In this document: one piece after another, positions 24,864 through 33,656 of the stretch
Numbering within the stretch: position 1 is the first letter of the stretch
Layout of the letters: every line of letters begins with the position of its first letter
Assembly (NCBI RefSeq): GCF_027857615.1
Contig: NZ_JAQIFT010000049.1
Coordinates: 1-64,000, forward strand
Direction of reading: 5' to 3'
Origin: Holtiella tumoricola
GTDB taxonomy: Bacteria; Bacillota; Clostridia; Lachnospirales; Cellulosilyticaceae
DNA: 64,000 bases
The notes under the pieces: generated by a model
Database searches by the model: none
What the model saw: only the letters and a program-made list of their open reading frames with translations
Told to the model about the DNA's origin: nothing
Program-made: the position numbers and the translations under genes

Positions 24864-25394
24864 ATGGTTCATAAAATTTTGTTAGATGAAACAGCAATGA
24901 ATCGTGCGTTAACACGTATTGCACATGAAATTATTGAAGCCAATAAAGGTGCAAAAGATATTATTCTTGTTGGAATTGAAACAAGAGGTGTACCACTTGC
25001 ATACAGATTGGCAGAAAAGATTAAACAAATTGAAGAGGTAGATGTACCAGTAGAAAAAATTAATATTGCCTTTTACAGAGATGATTTAGAAAAAAAATAT
25101 GCACAACCTGTAACAGGTGAAAGTAATGTACATGATATTAACGATAAAACAGTCATCTTAGTGGATGATGTTATTTACACAGGGCGTACAGTACGTGCAG
25201 CTATGGACGCAGTTATGGATCTTGGAAGACCAAGTTATATTAAACTTGCTACGCTTATTGACCGTGGTCATCGTGAACTTCCAATAAGACCAGATTTTAT
25301 AGGTAAAAATATTCCTACATCTAAAAAAGAAATTGTACATGTACGTTTACAAGAAATAGATGGGGAGAATTACGTTTTACTAGAAACAAAATAA
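24864..25394 (+). CDS. pyrR: PyrR: pyr attenuation protein / uracil phosphoribosyltransferase
   Basis: Binds pyr leader RNA in response to UMP/UTP and PRPP, and has uracil phosphoribosyltransferase activity. 176 residues. PRPP loop VILVDDVIYTGRTVRAAMD at about 96-114; IETRGVPLA and LIDRGHRELPIRPDFIGKN are family blocks. ATG 24864 is chosen: the earlier in-frame ATG 24849 overlaps the GAGGAGG ribosome site. Autoregulated through the leader immediately upstream. Confidence 0.97.
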   Translation: MVHKILLDETAMNRALTRIAHEIIEANKGAKDIILVGIETRGVPLAYRLAEKIKQIEEVDVPVEKINIAFYRDDLEKKYAQPVTGESNVHDINDKTVILVDDVIYTGRTVRAAMDAVMDLGRPSYIKLATLIDRGHRELPIRPDFIGKNIPTSKKEIVHVRLQEIDGENYVLLETK

Positions 25395-25419
25395 TATTTT
25401 ATTTAATGGAGGGGTAAAA

Positions 25420-26742
25420 ATGGAGATGGAAAATATTACGACAGGGAAGAAGTTAGTATTAGGTTTACAACATGTCCTTGCAATGTTTGGTGCCACAGTT
25501 CTTGTACCTATGTTGACAGGATTAAATCCAGGGCTTGCAATATTAGCAGCTGGTATTGGAACACTTGTGTTTCACTCAGTAACAAAAGGTATTGTACCTG
25601 TATTTTTAGGATCAAGCTTTGCATTTATCAGTGCAATTAGTTTAATACTTTCTCAATACGGTATTGGCGTTGTAAAAACAGGAATAATTGCAACAGGATT
25701 AGTTTATATCATGATGGCAGGTGTGATTAAATTAGTAGGCGTAGAAAAGGTTAAATCTTTCTTCCCTCCAATTGTAGTAGGTCCGATGATTATGGTTATT
25801 GGTTTAAGATTAAGCCCTACAGCGATTAATATGCTTCGCGTAGATGGAACAGATGCAAATCTCTTAGCAAATTTACCAGCAGGAATACCTGCAGACTTAC
25901 CAATAGAGGTTATTCGTAGTATGCCTATTACATTACCTTTAGACTTCAATAAAGTATTGGTAGCACTTCTTGTAGTGGCAGTCGTTATTGCTATTTCAAT
26001 TTGGGCACGTGGTTTCTTTAAAATGATTCCAATCCTCATAGCTGTTGTATTAGGTTATGTAGTATGTTTAGCGATGGGAATGGTAGATACTCAACCTATT
26101 ATGGATGCAAGTTGGATTGGCTTATCAGAAGCAGCCATGAGTGATTTAACAACTTTACCTGCTTTTAATGCAGATGCGCTTGCAGGGATTTTAGCTATTG
26201 CACCGATTGCATTAGTTGTATTTATTGAGCATATTGGTGATATCACAACAAATGGTGCTGTAGTAGGTAAAGACTTCTTTGAAAATCCAGGTGTACATCG
26301 TACACTTTTAGGTGATGGTTTAGCAACAATCGTAGCAGCACTACTTGGTGGTCCTGCTAATACAACATATGGAGAAAATACAGGTGTACTTGCAGTAACA
26401 AAAGTATACGATCCAAAAATTATTCGTATTGCAGCATGTTTTGCAATAGTACTTAGTTTATGTGGTAAGTTTACAGCAATTGTACAAACTATTCCAGGTG
26501 CTGTTATGGGTGGTATTAGTATTGTACTCTTCGGAATGATTGCAGCAGTAGGTGTACGCACTGTAGTTGAAGAGCAATTGGATTTTAAACATAGCCGTAA
26601 CTTGCTTATTGCAGCTGTAATCTTTGTAGTAGGAATTGGTGTATCAGATGTTCCAGTTTGGGGTACTATTACAATTTCTGGTCTTGCAGTAGCAGCTTTA
26701 TTAGGTGTTGTTCTTAATAAGCTTTTACCACAAGATTTATAG
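25420..26742 (+). CDS. uraA: Uracil permease (NCS2 family)
   Basis: Uracil:proton symporter of the inner membrane. 440 residues with about 14 hydrophobic segments. Family motifs: QHVLAMFGATVLVPMLTGLNP near the start and GLLGG-like LLGGPANTTYGENTGVLAVTK near residue 312, with FIEHIGDITT before it. RBS GGAGGGG before ATG 25420. 25 bases after pyrR, so under the same PyrR attenuation, which matches salvage control. Confidence 0.96.
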   Translation: MEMENITTGKKLVLGLQHVLAMFGATVLVPMLTGLNPGLAILAAGIGTLVFHSVTKGIVPVFLGSSFAFISAISLILSQYGIGVVKTGIIATGLVYIMMAGVIKLVGVEKVKSFFPPIVVGPMIMVIGLRLSPTAINMLRVDGTDANLLANLPAGIPADLPIEVIRSMPITLPLDFNKVLVALLVVAVVIAISIWARGFFKMIPILIAVVLGYVVCLAMGMVDTQPIMDASWIGLSEAAMSDLTTLPAFNADALAGILAIAPIALVVFIEHIGDITTNGAVVGKDFFENPGVHRTLLGDGLATIVAALLGGPANTTYGENTGVLAVTKVYDPKIIRIAACFAIVLSLCGKFTAIVQTIPGAVMGGISIVLFGMIAAVGVRTVVEEQLDFKHSRNLLIAAVIFVVGIGVSDVPVWGTITISGLAVAALLGVVLNKLLPQDL

Positions 26743-26778
26743 GAGAATGTTATACTAAAGTAAAAATAGTGTTATACT

Positions 26779-26808
26779 AGGTAGGAAGATGGACTTCCTA
26801 CCTTTTTT
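26779..26808 (+). terminator. Terminator after uraA
   Basis: AGGTAGGAAG (26779-26788), loop ATGGA, CTTCCTACCT (26794-26803) followed by T to 26808. Perfect 10-base stem. It ends the pyrR-uraA unit. Confidence 0.92.
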
Positions 26809-26930
26809 ATATGATAAATATATTTAAATATTAAGACAAAAGGGAAGAGAAATATAGAAGTATAGCGTTTTATGATGAAAGTAATAGGGATGAATAAAAT
26901 TTTCAGCACATAAAGAAAGGGATGATCAAT

Positions 26931-28163
26931 ATGAAAGCTGAGATTTTGGCAGTAGGGAATGAAGTGATTACAGGACACACTGTAAATACAAATGCCAGCT
27001 TTATTGCAAGTAAACTTCAAGACTATGGCATTTTGACAAGTTATCATACAGCGGTAGGAGATTCAAAGGAAGATATTGAACGTGCTTTAGAAACTGCATT
27101 GAAGCGCACAGATGCTATTTTTATAATAGGTGGTTTAGGGCCTACAAAAGATGACTTAACAAAAGAGGTCGTATGTGAATACTTAAGGAAGCCACTCGTA
27201 TTTTATGAAGAGATTTATAAAGATATCACTGAGTATTTTGCAAGAACAGGGCGTACAACACCAGAGAATAACCGTAAACAAGCTTACTTCCCTAAAGATG
27301 CTTATATATTAAACAATGATTGTGGAACGGCCCCAGGGTGTCTAATGGAGTCAGAAGGGAAAATAGTTGTGCTCTTACCAGGTCCTCCTAAAGAGCTTAT
27401 GCCTATGTTTAATAATGAAGTGTGCCCGTATTTAGAACAAAAGATGGATGGGGTATACTATACTTTGGATATTAAATGCTTTGGAATTGGTGAAAGTCAT
27501 CTAGCCGAACAAATAAGTGATCTATTAGGCGAATTTGAAGACTTAGTTGTGGCACCTTATGTAGGTAAGTTAGAAATCATATTACGTATAAGAGCCTATA
27601 AAAAGACCTATCAAGAAGCTTATGAAGCAGTAGAAGAAATGAAAAATAAAATAGAGTCCCGTTTAAAATCTCATATAGTTGGTTATAATGATGAAGAAAT
27701 TGAAGAAATTATTTTGAAAATAATTAAAGACAAGCATTTAACTTTATCTACGGCGGAATCTTGTACAGGAGGGCTTTTAGCTGGCACATTAGTCAACTGT
27801 AGTGGAATCTCTAGCTACTTCAAAGAAGGCGTAGTGACTTATAGTAATGAAGCTAAGATGAAATATTTAGGTGTAAAAAAGGAGACACTTAGTCAGTATG
27901 GTGCAGTAAGCCATGAGACAGCTAGGGAAATGGCAGAAGGTGTTAGAAAGGCAGCTCAAGTAGATATTGGACTATCTACAACGGGGATTGCAGGGCCAGA
28001 TGGTGGTACTATGGAGAAGCCTGTAGGGCTTGTATATATAGGGATTGCATTACCAGATGAAACCCTAACCTATGAGCTTAGATTGGAAGGGGATAGACAG
28101 GAAATAAGAAATAAAGCAGTCAAACATATTTTACAAAGGTTGCTAGAAAAACTTCATAATTAG
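26931..28163 (+). CDS. cinA: CinA family competence/damage-inducible protein
   Basis: Two-domain protein: N-terminal molybdopterin-binding-like domain (residues 1-170; ILAVGNEVITGHTVNTN, IIGGLGPTKDD) with proposed ADP-ribose pyrophosphatase activity, and C-terminal NMN deamidase-like domain (about 255-410; STAESCTGGLLA, TGIAGPDGG). 410 residues. ATG 26931 preferred over 26922 because AAAGGG then has about 10 bases spacing. Located just before recA, as in Bacillus and Streptococcus; in Streptococcus CinA and RecA interact during transformation. recA has its own promoter here. Confidence 0.95.
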   Translation: MKAEILAVGNEVITGHTVNTNASFIASKLQDYGILTSYHTAVGDSKEDIERALETALKRTDAIFIIGGLGPTKDDLTKEVVCEYLRKPLVFYEEIYKDITEYFARTGRTTPENNRKQAYFPKDAYILNNDCGTAPGCLMESEGKIVVLLPGPPKELMPMFNNEVCPYLEQKMDGVYYTLDIKCFGIGESHLAEQISDLLGEFEDLVVAPYVGKLEIILRIRAYKKTYQEAYEAVEEMKNKIESRLKSHIVGYNDEEIEEIILKIIKDKHLTLSTAESCTGGLLAGTLVNCSGISSYFKEGVVTYSNEAKMKYLGVKKETLSQYGAVSHETAREMAEGVRKAAQVDIGLSTTGIAGPDGGTMEKPVGLVYIGIALPDETLTYELRLEGDRQEIRNKAVKHILQRLLEKLHN

Positions 28164-28165
28164 AC

Positions 28166-28194
28166 TTGCTATTTGAATGGAACTTAGGTATAAT
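28166..28194 (+). promoter_or_regulatory. recA promoter
   Basis: TTGCTA (28166-28171), 17 bases, TATAAT (28189-28194). The LexA box begins 8 bases after the -10, covering the expected start point. Confidence 0.88.
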
Positions 28195-28201
28195 GATGTA
28201 A

Positions 28202-28215
28202 AGAACAAATGTTCG
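28202..28215 (+). promoter_or_regulatory. LexA (DinR) operator of recA
   Basis: AGAACAAATGTTCG matches the Gram-positive SOS box CGAAC-N4-GTTCG at every fixed base but the first. The palindromic GAAC/GTTC core is at 28203-28206 and 28211-28214. Placed over the transcription start, a classical repressing position. It is the only such box noticed in the window. Confidence 0.87.
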
Positions 28216-28233
28216 ATATGATGAAGAGGTGAG

Positions 28234-29295
28234 ATGATGAATAACGAATCAAAAAAAGCATTAGATGCTGCGATTTCTCAAATACAAAAACAATTTGGAA
28301 AAGGCTCAATTATGAAGCTTGGGGAAGCTACAGAAACGAGTGTTTCTACATTCCCGACTGGATCATTAAGTTTAGATATCGCATTAGGTGTTGGGGGAGT
28401 ACCACGTGGAAGAATTATCGAGGTTTATGGACCTGAATCATCAGGTAAAACAACAGTAACCCTACACATGATTGCAGAAGTACAAAAAATGGGTGGTATT
28501 GCAGCATTTATCGATGCTGAGCATGCACTTGACCCTGCCTATGCTAAAAAACTTGGTGTAGATATTAATGAATTATATATTTCACAACCAGACAATGGTG
28601 AACAAGCTCTTGAAATTGCCGAGACAATGGTACGCTCTGGTGCAATTGACCTTGTAATCGTAGACTCTGTAGCAGCACTTGTACCACGTGCTGAAATTGA
28701 AGGGGATATGGGGGACTCACATATGGGTCTTCAAGCAAGATTGATGTCACAAGCGCTTAGAAAGCTTACAGGAGTTGTTAATAAATCAAAATGTACAGTT
28801 GTATTTATCAACCAGTTACGTGAAAAAGTAGGTATTACATTTGGTAGTAACGAAACAACAACAGGTGGACGTGCACTTAAATTCTATGCTTCTGTTCGTT
28901 TAGATGTAAGAAAGATTGAAACACTTAAACAAAGCAATGAATTTATAGGAAGTCGTACACGTGTAAAAGTTGTTAAAAATAAAGTAGCACCACCTTTCCA
29001 ACAAGCAGAATTTGATATTATGTATGGTGAAGGTATTTCTAAAGAAGGTGATGTACTAGACCTTGCAGCAAATATCGATATCGTTAATAAAAGCGGTGCA
29101 TGGTATTCATATGGAGACGTTCGTTTAGGACAAGGGCGTGAAAATGCCAAAGTATTCTTAAAAGAAAATCCAGCTTTATTAGAAGAAATTGAATTGGCTG
29201 TACGTAATCACTATGGTGTGAATAAAGCAGAGTCAGAAGTGCCAGTAGAGGATTTAGAAGACACAGAAGATATGATGCTTGATTTTGAAGAGTAA
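28234..29295 (+). CDS. recA: Recombinase RecA
   Basis: Strand-exchange ATPase and co-protease for LexA. 353 residues. Core KQFGKGSIMKLGE, Walker A GPESSGKT (about 68-75), IDAEHALDP, VDSVAALVPRAEIEGDMGDSH (L1 region), VFINQLREKVG. Acidic C-tail DLEDTEDMMLDFEE. Two ATGs in a row (28234, 28237); AGAGGTGAG gives slightly better spacing to the second. SOS control is indicated by the LexA box. Confidence 0.99.
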   Translation: MMNNESKKALDAAISQIQKQFGKGSIMKLGEATETSVSTFPTGSLSLDIALGVGGVPRGRIIEVYGPESSGKTTVTLHMIAEVQKMGGIAAFIDAEHALDPAYAKKLGVDINELYISQPDNGEQALEIAETMVRSGAIDLVIVDSVAALVPRAEIEGDMGDSHMGLQARLMSQALRKLTGVVNKSKCTVVFINQLREKVGITFGSNETTTGGRALKFYASVRLDVRKIETLKQSNEFIGSRTRVKVVKNKVAPPFQQAEFDIMYGEGISKEGDVLDLAANIDIVNKSGAWYSYGDVRLGQGRENAKVFLKENPALLEEIELAVRNHYGVNKAESEVPVEDLEDTEDMMLDFEE

Positions 29296-29340
29296 GAAAA
29301 AGGTTCTAACATCTCATATAGGATGTTAGAACCTTTTTCT
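29295..29340 (+). terminator. Terminator after recA
   Basis: 19-base stem AGAAAAAGGTTCTAACATC (29295-29313), loop 8, GATGTTAGAACCTTTTTCT (29322-29340). It begins at the last base of the recA stop codon. Confidence 0.93.
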
Positions 29341-29631
29341 ATTGTAAGATGTGCTATACTTATGTTACATAACAGGTGAAGTATTTTAAAGGGGTGTAAG
29401 AGCATAAAAAATATACTTTTAAATAGCGTAAAGGAATGATGAAGGTCTCACAAATAATAGTGAAATAACTTGTGTATTTGGCAGTGTACACTAATGCTGT
29501 GGAATGGTATCTAAGTAATATCTAGATAGATGGCTGGTTGATAAAATAGGGTGTGAGGCTTTTGAATAGGAAGGCTATAGGATATACTTAAATGACGTTT
29601 AAAAATAAAAGAAAGTGGGCATGATTAAAAA
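29341..29631 (+). other. Non-coding gap recA-recX with folded segment
   Basis: No open frame of note. An extended -10 TGCTATACT (29352-29360) without a good -35 could start a transcript near 29367. Bases 29442-29452 (AAGGTCTCACA) pair with 29552-29562 (TGTGAGGCTTT; two G-U) to close about 100 bases that hold smaller palindromes (AGTGTACACT 29483-29492; TATCTAGATA near 29520-29529). A weak second promoter (TTGAAT 29562, TATACT 29583, 15-base spacer) may serve recX. Could be a small RNA or a long recX leader; no known family recognised. Confidence 0.4.
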
Positions 29632-30267
29632 GTGGATATAAAATATGAAATTACAGCAATAGAACCACAGAAAAAAGATCCAGACCGTTCTTCGGTTTAT
29701 ATAAATGGAGAATTTTCTTTTGGTGCAAGTAATAAAGCAGTTGAACGGTATGGACTTGTAGCAGGAATGGTATTGGATAATGCGGGTTATGAGGCTTTAA
29801 TGTCTAAACTTCAATTAGATAAGGCTAAAATGCGTGCACTTAACAGCATAGCAAGAGGCGATAAGACAGAGCAACAAATGCGTATGTTACTATTAAAAGC
29901 CGAATATAGCGAATGGATTATCGAAGAAGTTATAAGCTTCCTCAAAAAATATAGCTATATTAATGATGAAAATTTTGTCAAGCGTTATATGAATTCAAAA
30001 GTAAAATATAATCATAAAAGTTTGAGAAAAGTACAGTCAGAACTTTATAGTAAAGGTATTGTTGTTAGTGATCTTGAAACATACAAAGAGAAGTATGCAG
30101 AAGAAGAAGAAGAGAACATTTTATACTTTTTAAATAAGTTTAAGTATAGTTCTGAACTTGAATATAAAGACAAACAAAAAATTATTAATCGTATTTTGAC
30201 ACGTGGTTTTTCTTACAGTGCAGTAGAACGTTGCATTCGACGTCAAAATGAGGGGCTGTTTGACTAA
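29632..30267 (+). CDS. recX: Regulatory protein RecX
   Basis: Modulates RecA filaments. 211 residues of three-helix repeats; conserved ARGDKTEQQMRMLLLKAEY (first repeat), INDENFVKRYMNSKV, and KHKS-like LRKVQSELYSKGI segments. The only in-frame start is GTG 29632; AAAGTGGG lies rather far upstream (13 bases), and a six-codon frame at ATG 29621 overlaps it. Separated from recA by 336 bases and a terminator, so it is expressed separately here. Confidence 0.9.
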   Translation: MDIKYEITAIEPQKKDPDRSSVYINGEFSFGASNKAVERYGLVAGMVLDNAGYEALMSKLQLDKAKMRALNSIARGDKTEQQMRMLLLKAEYSEWIIEEVISFLKKYSYINDENFVKRYMNSKVKYNHKSLRKVQSELYSKGIVVSDLETYKEKYAEEEEENILYFLNKFKYSSELEYKDKQKIINRILTRGFSYSAVERCIRRQNEGLFD

Positions 30268-30380
30268 TGCCAATGCTTGACAGTGATTTTAAAAAGTTAT
30301 ACAATTATGTTGTTATTTGCACGTTTTTAGCACAAAAATAGGGAGGTGGTCATATCATAAATAATGTTTCCGTAATCACA

Positions 30381-31916
30381 GTGATTATGGTCGTACTGAT
30401 TAGTATTGTAGTTGGAATATTATGCTTTGCAGCAGGCATTCTTTATAGAAAACGTATCGCAGAAGCGCAAATTGGTTCAGCAGAAGAAAAAGCGCGAAAA
30501 GTCATAGATGATGCTATAAAGACTGGGGAAGCTAAAAAGAGAGAAATGCTTTTAGAAGCAAAAGAAGAGAATATTAAAGTTAAAAATGAATTAGACAAAG
30601 AAGTAAAAGAACGTAGAAGTGAATTGCATCAGCTAGAGAGACGTTTAGTACAAAAAGAAGAAGTACTTGATAAAAAATCTAATCAATTTGAACAGAAAGA
30701 AGAACAGCTTCAAGTGAGATTAGATAAAATTGAAAAAACTAAGCTACAAATTGAAGAAATTGAAAGAAAGCAGTTAGATGAACTAGAACGTATTTCAGGA
30801 CTTACATCAGAGGCTGCAAAACAATATCTTCTTAAGACCATCGAAGATGAAGTAAAACATGAGTCAGCACTTCTTATTAAAGAAGTTGAAGCAAAAACAA
30901 AAATGGAAGCTGACAAAAAGGCAAAAGAAATCCTTACGAATGCTATTCAAAAGTGTGCAGCAGACCATGTTGTGGATACAACAGTATCCGTTGTTCCATT
31001 ACCTAATGATGAGATGAAAGGACGTATTATTGGTCGTGAAGGTCGTAATATTCGTACTTTAGAAACATTAACAGGTATTGATCTTATTATTGATGATACA
31101 CCTGAAGCGGTTATTTTATCAGGATTTGATCCAATCCGTCGTGAGATTGCAAGGATTGCCCTTGAAAAACTCATTGTAGATGGACGTATCCATCCAGCAC
31201 GTATTGAAGAAATGGTAGAAAAAGCACGTAAAGAAGTTGAGGTCCTTATTCGTGAAGAAGGGGAAGCAGCTACATTTGAAACAGGGGTACATGGGCTTCA
31301 TCCAGAGCTTATTCGTTTACTTGGTAAGATGAAGTTCAGGACAAGTTATGGACAAAATGTACTTAGACATTCTATTGAAGTTTCAAACTTAGCAGGTCTT
31401 ATTGCAGGAGAATTAGGTTTAGATATTCGCCTTGCAAAACGTGCTGGTTTACTTCATGATATAGGTAAATCTGTTGACTATGAAGTAGAAGGTTCACATG
31501 TAAGCATTGGTGCAAACCTTTGCCGTAAATATGGTGAAAATGCAGTGGTTATTAATGCTGTTGAAGCACATCATGGTGATGTAGATCAAGAAACAGCTAT
31601 TGCAGTTATTGTACAAGCTGCAGATACTATTTCTGCTGCACGTCCAGGCGCACGTCGTGAAACTTTAGAAACATACATTAAACGTTTACAAAAACTTGAA
31701 GAAATTGCAACGTCATTTAAAGGTGTTGATAAATCCTTTGCAATTCAAGCAGGTCGTGAAGTGCGTATTATGGTTGTTCCTGAAGAGGTAGATGACGAAG
31801 GACTTGTACTTCTAGCAAGAGAAGTTACAAAACAGATCGAAAAGGATCTTGAATATCCAGGTCAAATAAAAGTAAGCATCATAAGAGAGACGCGTGCAAC
31901 AGAGTACGCAAAATAA
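30381..31916 (+). CDS. rny: Ribonuclease Y
   Basis: Membrane-anchored endoribonuclease that starts mRNA decay in Firmicutes. 511 residues from GTG 30381: N-terminal membrane helix (about 1-22), long coiled coil (30-180), KH domain with GRIIGREGRNIRTLE (about 213-227), HD domain with LLHDIGKS (about 357) and HHGDVD. GTG 30381 has no RBS; the strong GGGAGGTGG (30341-30349) points to an in-frame ATA at 30357, which would add eight residues. Monocistronic with a strong terminator. Confidence 0.97.
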   Translation: MIMVVLISIVVGILCFAAGILYRKRIAEAQIGSAEEKARKVIDDAIKTGEAKKREMLLEAKEENIKVKNELDKEVKERRSELHQLERRLVQKEEVLDKKSNQFEQKEEQLQVRLDKIEKTKLQIEEIERKQLDELERISGLTSEAAKQYLLKTIEDEVKHESALLIKEVEAKTKMEADKKAKEILTNAIQKCAADHVVDTTVSVVPLPNDEMKGRIIGREGRNIRTLETLTGIDLIIDDTPEAVILSGFDPIRREIARIALEKLIVDGRIHPARIEEMVEKARKEVEVLIREEGEAATFETGVHGLHPELIRLLGKMKFRTSYGQNVLRHSIEVSNLAGLIAGELGLDIRLAKRAGLLHDIGKSVDYEVEGSHVSIGANLCRKYGENAVVINAVEAHHGDVDQETAIAVIVQAADTISAARPGARRETLETYIKRLQKLEEIATSFKGVDKSFAIQAGREVRIMVVPEEVDDEGLVLLAREVTKQIEKDLEYPGQIKVSIIRETRATEYAK

Positions 31917-31952
31917 AAGAAGAGGTGTCTAGTGACACCTCTTCTTTTATTT
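31911..31952 (+). terminator. Terminator after rny
   Basis: 19-base stem AAATAAAAGAAGAGGTGTC (31911-31929), loop TAGT, GACACCTCTTCTTTTATTT (31934-31952). Overlaps the rny stop codon. Confidence 0.94.
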
Positions 31953-32154
31953 GTTTAAGTATCTACATAAAAATGAATCCATTATACATTTTTATTGCAC
32001 AGAATAAACAAAAATAAAAAGAAACATACGATAAGCTTGTTTACTTAAGTTAAGAATCATTAAAGTTGAAATAAAAGATTAAGCATATAGAACAAAAAAA
32101 AGATTAATGAATAAAATAATATTAAGTTACTAAATGAAAGATTAAAAATGAATC
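31953..32154 (+). other. AT-rich gap before the aminotransferase gene
   Basis: No gene seen. AAAGATTAA occurs three times (32074-32082, 32099-32107, 32137-32145) at irregular 25- and 38-base steps; this may be chance in such AT-rich DNA. The stretch ends at the promoter at 32155. Confidence 0.5.
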
Positions 32155-32183
32155 TTGCAAAAGTCAGATAAATAAATTATAAT
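32155..32183 (+). promoter_or_regulatory. Promoter of the aminotransferase gene
   Basis: TTGCAA (32155-32160), 17 bases, TATAAT (32178-32183), 38 bases before ATG 32222. Confidence 0.82.
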
Positions 32184-32221
32184 GATACTAATATTTCAAA
32201 AACTAAGTGGAGGATGATAGT

Positions 32222-33412
32222 ATGATTTCTAGATTAGCAAGTAGTATAGCACCTTCTTCGACATTAGCCATTACAGCTAAAGCTAATGCTATGAAGGCTG
32301 AAGGAATAGATGTTGTAGGATTTGGTGCAGGTGAACCGGATTTTGATACACCAGATTATATTAAAGAGGCAGCAATTCGTGCCATTGAAGAAGGATTTAC
32401 GAAATATACACCTGCATCAGGAATCATAAGTTTAAGAAAGGCCATTGCTCATAAATTGCAGGTTGAAAATAATGTAAGTTATACACCAGAACAAATTGTG
32501 GTTAATAATGGAGCAAAACATTCTTTGGTGAATACTTTTATGGCCATATTAAATCCTGGAGATGAAGTGCTTATACCTGCACCATTTTGGTTGAGCTATC
32601 CAGAAATGATTAAGATGGCTTACGGAGAACCTAAAATAGTTTATACACTTCAAGAAGAAGGCTATAAGTTAAAGCCAGAGGCACTAGAAGCTGCAATAGG
32701 TCCTAATACTCGAGCTATTGTTTTAAATTCTCCTTCAAATCCAACAGGGGTTGTATATACAAGAGAAGAAATTAAAGCTATTGCTGAAATGGCTGTTAAA
32801 CATGACTTATGGATTGTTTCAGATGAAATCTATGAATATTTAGTTTATGATGGTGCTGAGCATACATGTATTGCTTCACTATCAGATGAAATTTATAAAC
32901 ATACTATTACGATAAATGGTTTATCAAAAAGTCATGCAATGACAGGGTGGAGAATAGGTTATATTGCAGCACCTCTTGAAGTTGCAAAAGCTGCAGGGAA
33001 TATTCAGAGTCATGCAACATCTAACCCCAACTCTATTGCGCAAAAAGCAGCAGAAGCAGCCCTTGATTTAAGTCAAGACTTTGCTAGAAACATGGTAAAG
33101 ATATTTGAAGAAAGATGTAAATTAATGTATGAAGGGTTAAATGAAATTGAAGGTTTTAATTTGATTAAACCACAAGGTGCATTCTATTGTTTTATTAATA
33201 TATCTAAGCTTTATGGCAAACAGTATAATGGTGAAGTCATTCAAACAGCTGCAGACTTTGCTAGAGTGATTTTAGAAGCAGAAAATGTTGCAGTAGTACC
33301 TTGTCAAGATTTTGGAGCGCCAGACTGTATTAGGCTTTCTTATGCCATTAAAGAAGAGGCGATCATAAAAGGTCTAGATCGTATCAAAAAATTTGTAGAG
33401 TGTATGGAATAA
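32222..33412 (+). CDS. Aspartate aminotransferase (class I, PLP)
   Basis: Fold-type I aminotransferase, most like the Bacillus AspB/Thermus aspartate aminotransferase group. 396 residues. GFGAGEPDFDTPDYIK near the N-terminus, NSPSNPTG near 175, VSDEIYEYL near 201 and PLP lysine in INGLSKSHAMTGWRIGY near 236. ATG 32222 is chosen because GTGGAGG (from 32207) is its ribosome site. Stands alone between its own promoter and terminator. Substrate (aspartate versus other acids) cannot be settled by sequence alone, hence no symbol. Confidence 0.9.
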   Translation: MISRLASSIAPSSTLAITAKANAMKAEGIDVVGFGAGEPDFDTPDYIKEAAIRAIEEGFTKYTPASGIISLRKAIAHKLQVENNVSYTPEQIVVNNGAKHSLVNTFMAILNPGDEVLIPAPFWLSYPEMIKMAYGEPKIVYTLQEEGYKLKPEALEAAIGPNTRAIVLNSPSNPTGVVYTREEIKAIAEMAVKHDLWIVSDEIYEYLVYDGAEHTCIASLSDEIYKHTITINGLSKSHAMTGWRIGYIAAPLEVAKAAGNIQSHATSNPNSIAQKAAEAALDLSQDFARNMVKIFEERCKLMYEGLNEIEGFNLIKPQGAFYCFINISKLYGKQYNGEVIQTAADFARVILEAENVAVVPCQDFGAPDCIRLSYAIKEEAIIKGLDRIKKFVECME

Positions 33413-33453
33413 ATAAAAGAGGAAGCCAGTTCAAAATAGCTTCCTCTTTTATT
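33412..33453 (+). terminator. Terminator after the aminotransferase gene
   Basis: 15-base stem AATAAAAGAGGAAGC (33412-33426), 12-base loop, GCTTCCTCTTTTATT (33439-33453). Confidence 0.9.
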
Positions 33454-33580
33454 GTAAGAAAATAGTTTAAGGTAAGTTGTTATAGAGTGATGATTTGGTG
33501 GCAAAATAGATAGAGATGTTTAAGGTAAAATTTAAAAAGTGAACAAAAACTAAAAAAATAAATAAAAGGTTCGAATTTTA

Positions 33581-33609
33581 TTGAGTTTCATGTAAATATT
33601 CATTATAAT
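33581..33609 (+). promoter_or_regulatory. Promoter of purB
   Basis: TTGAGT (33581-33586), 17 bases, TATAAT (33604-33609). No purine riboswitch fits in the roughly 40 bases between it and the ATG. Confidence 0.82.
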
Positions 33610-33656
33610 ATAAGTGAATGAGACGCAATGAGCGTATGAAAGAGAGGAAGAAGCAT

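Noticed and set aside
31953..32154. AAAGATTAA triplet as an operator array
   Set aside because: Spacing is irregular and the base composition makes such matches likely by chance; noted only in the gap entry.
33454..33656. Purine riboswitch before purB
   Set aside because: The leader after the promoter is about 40 bases, and the conserved three-way junction sequences are absent.
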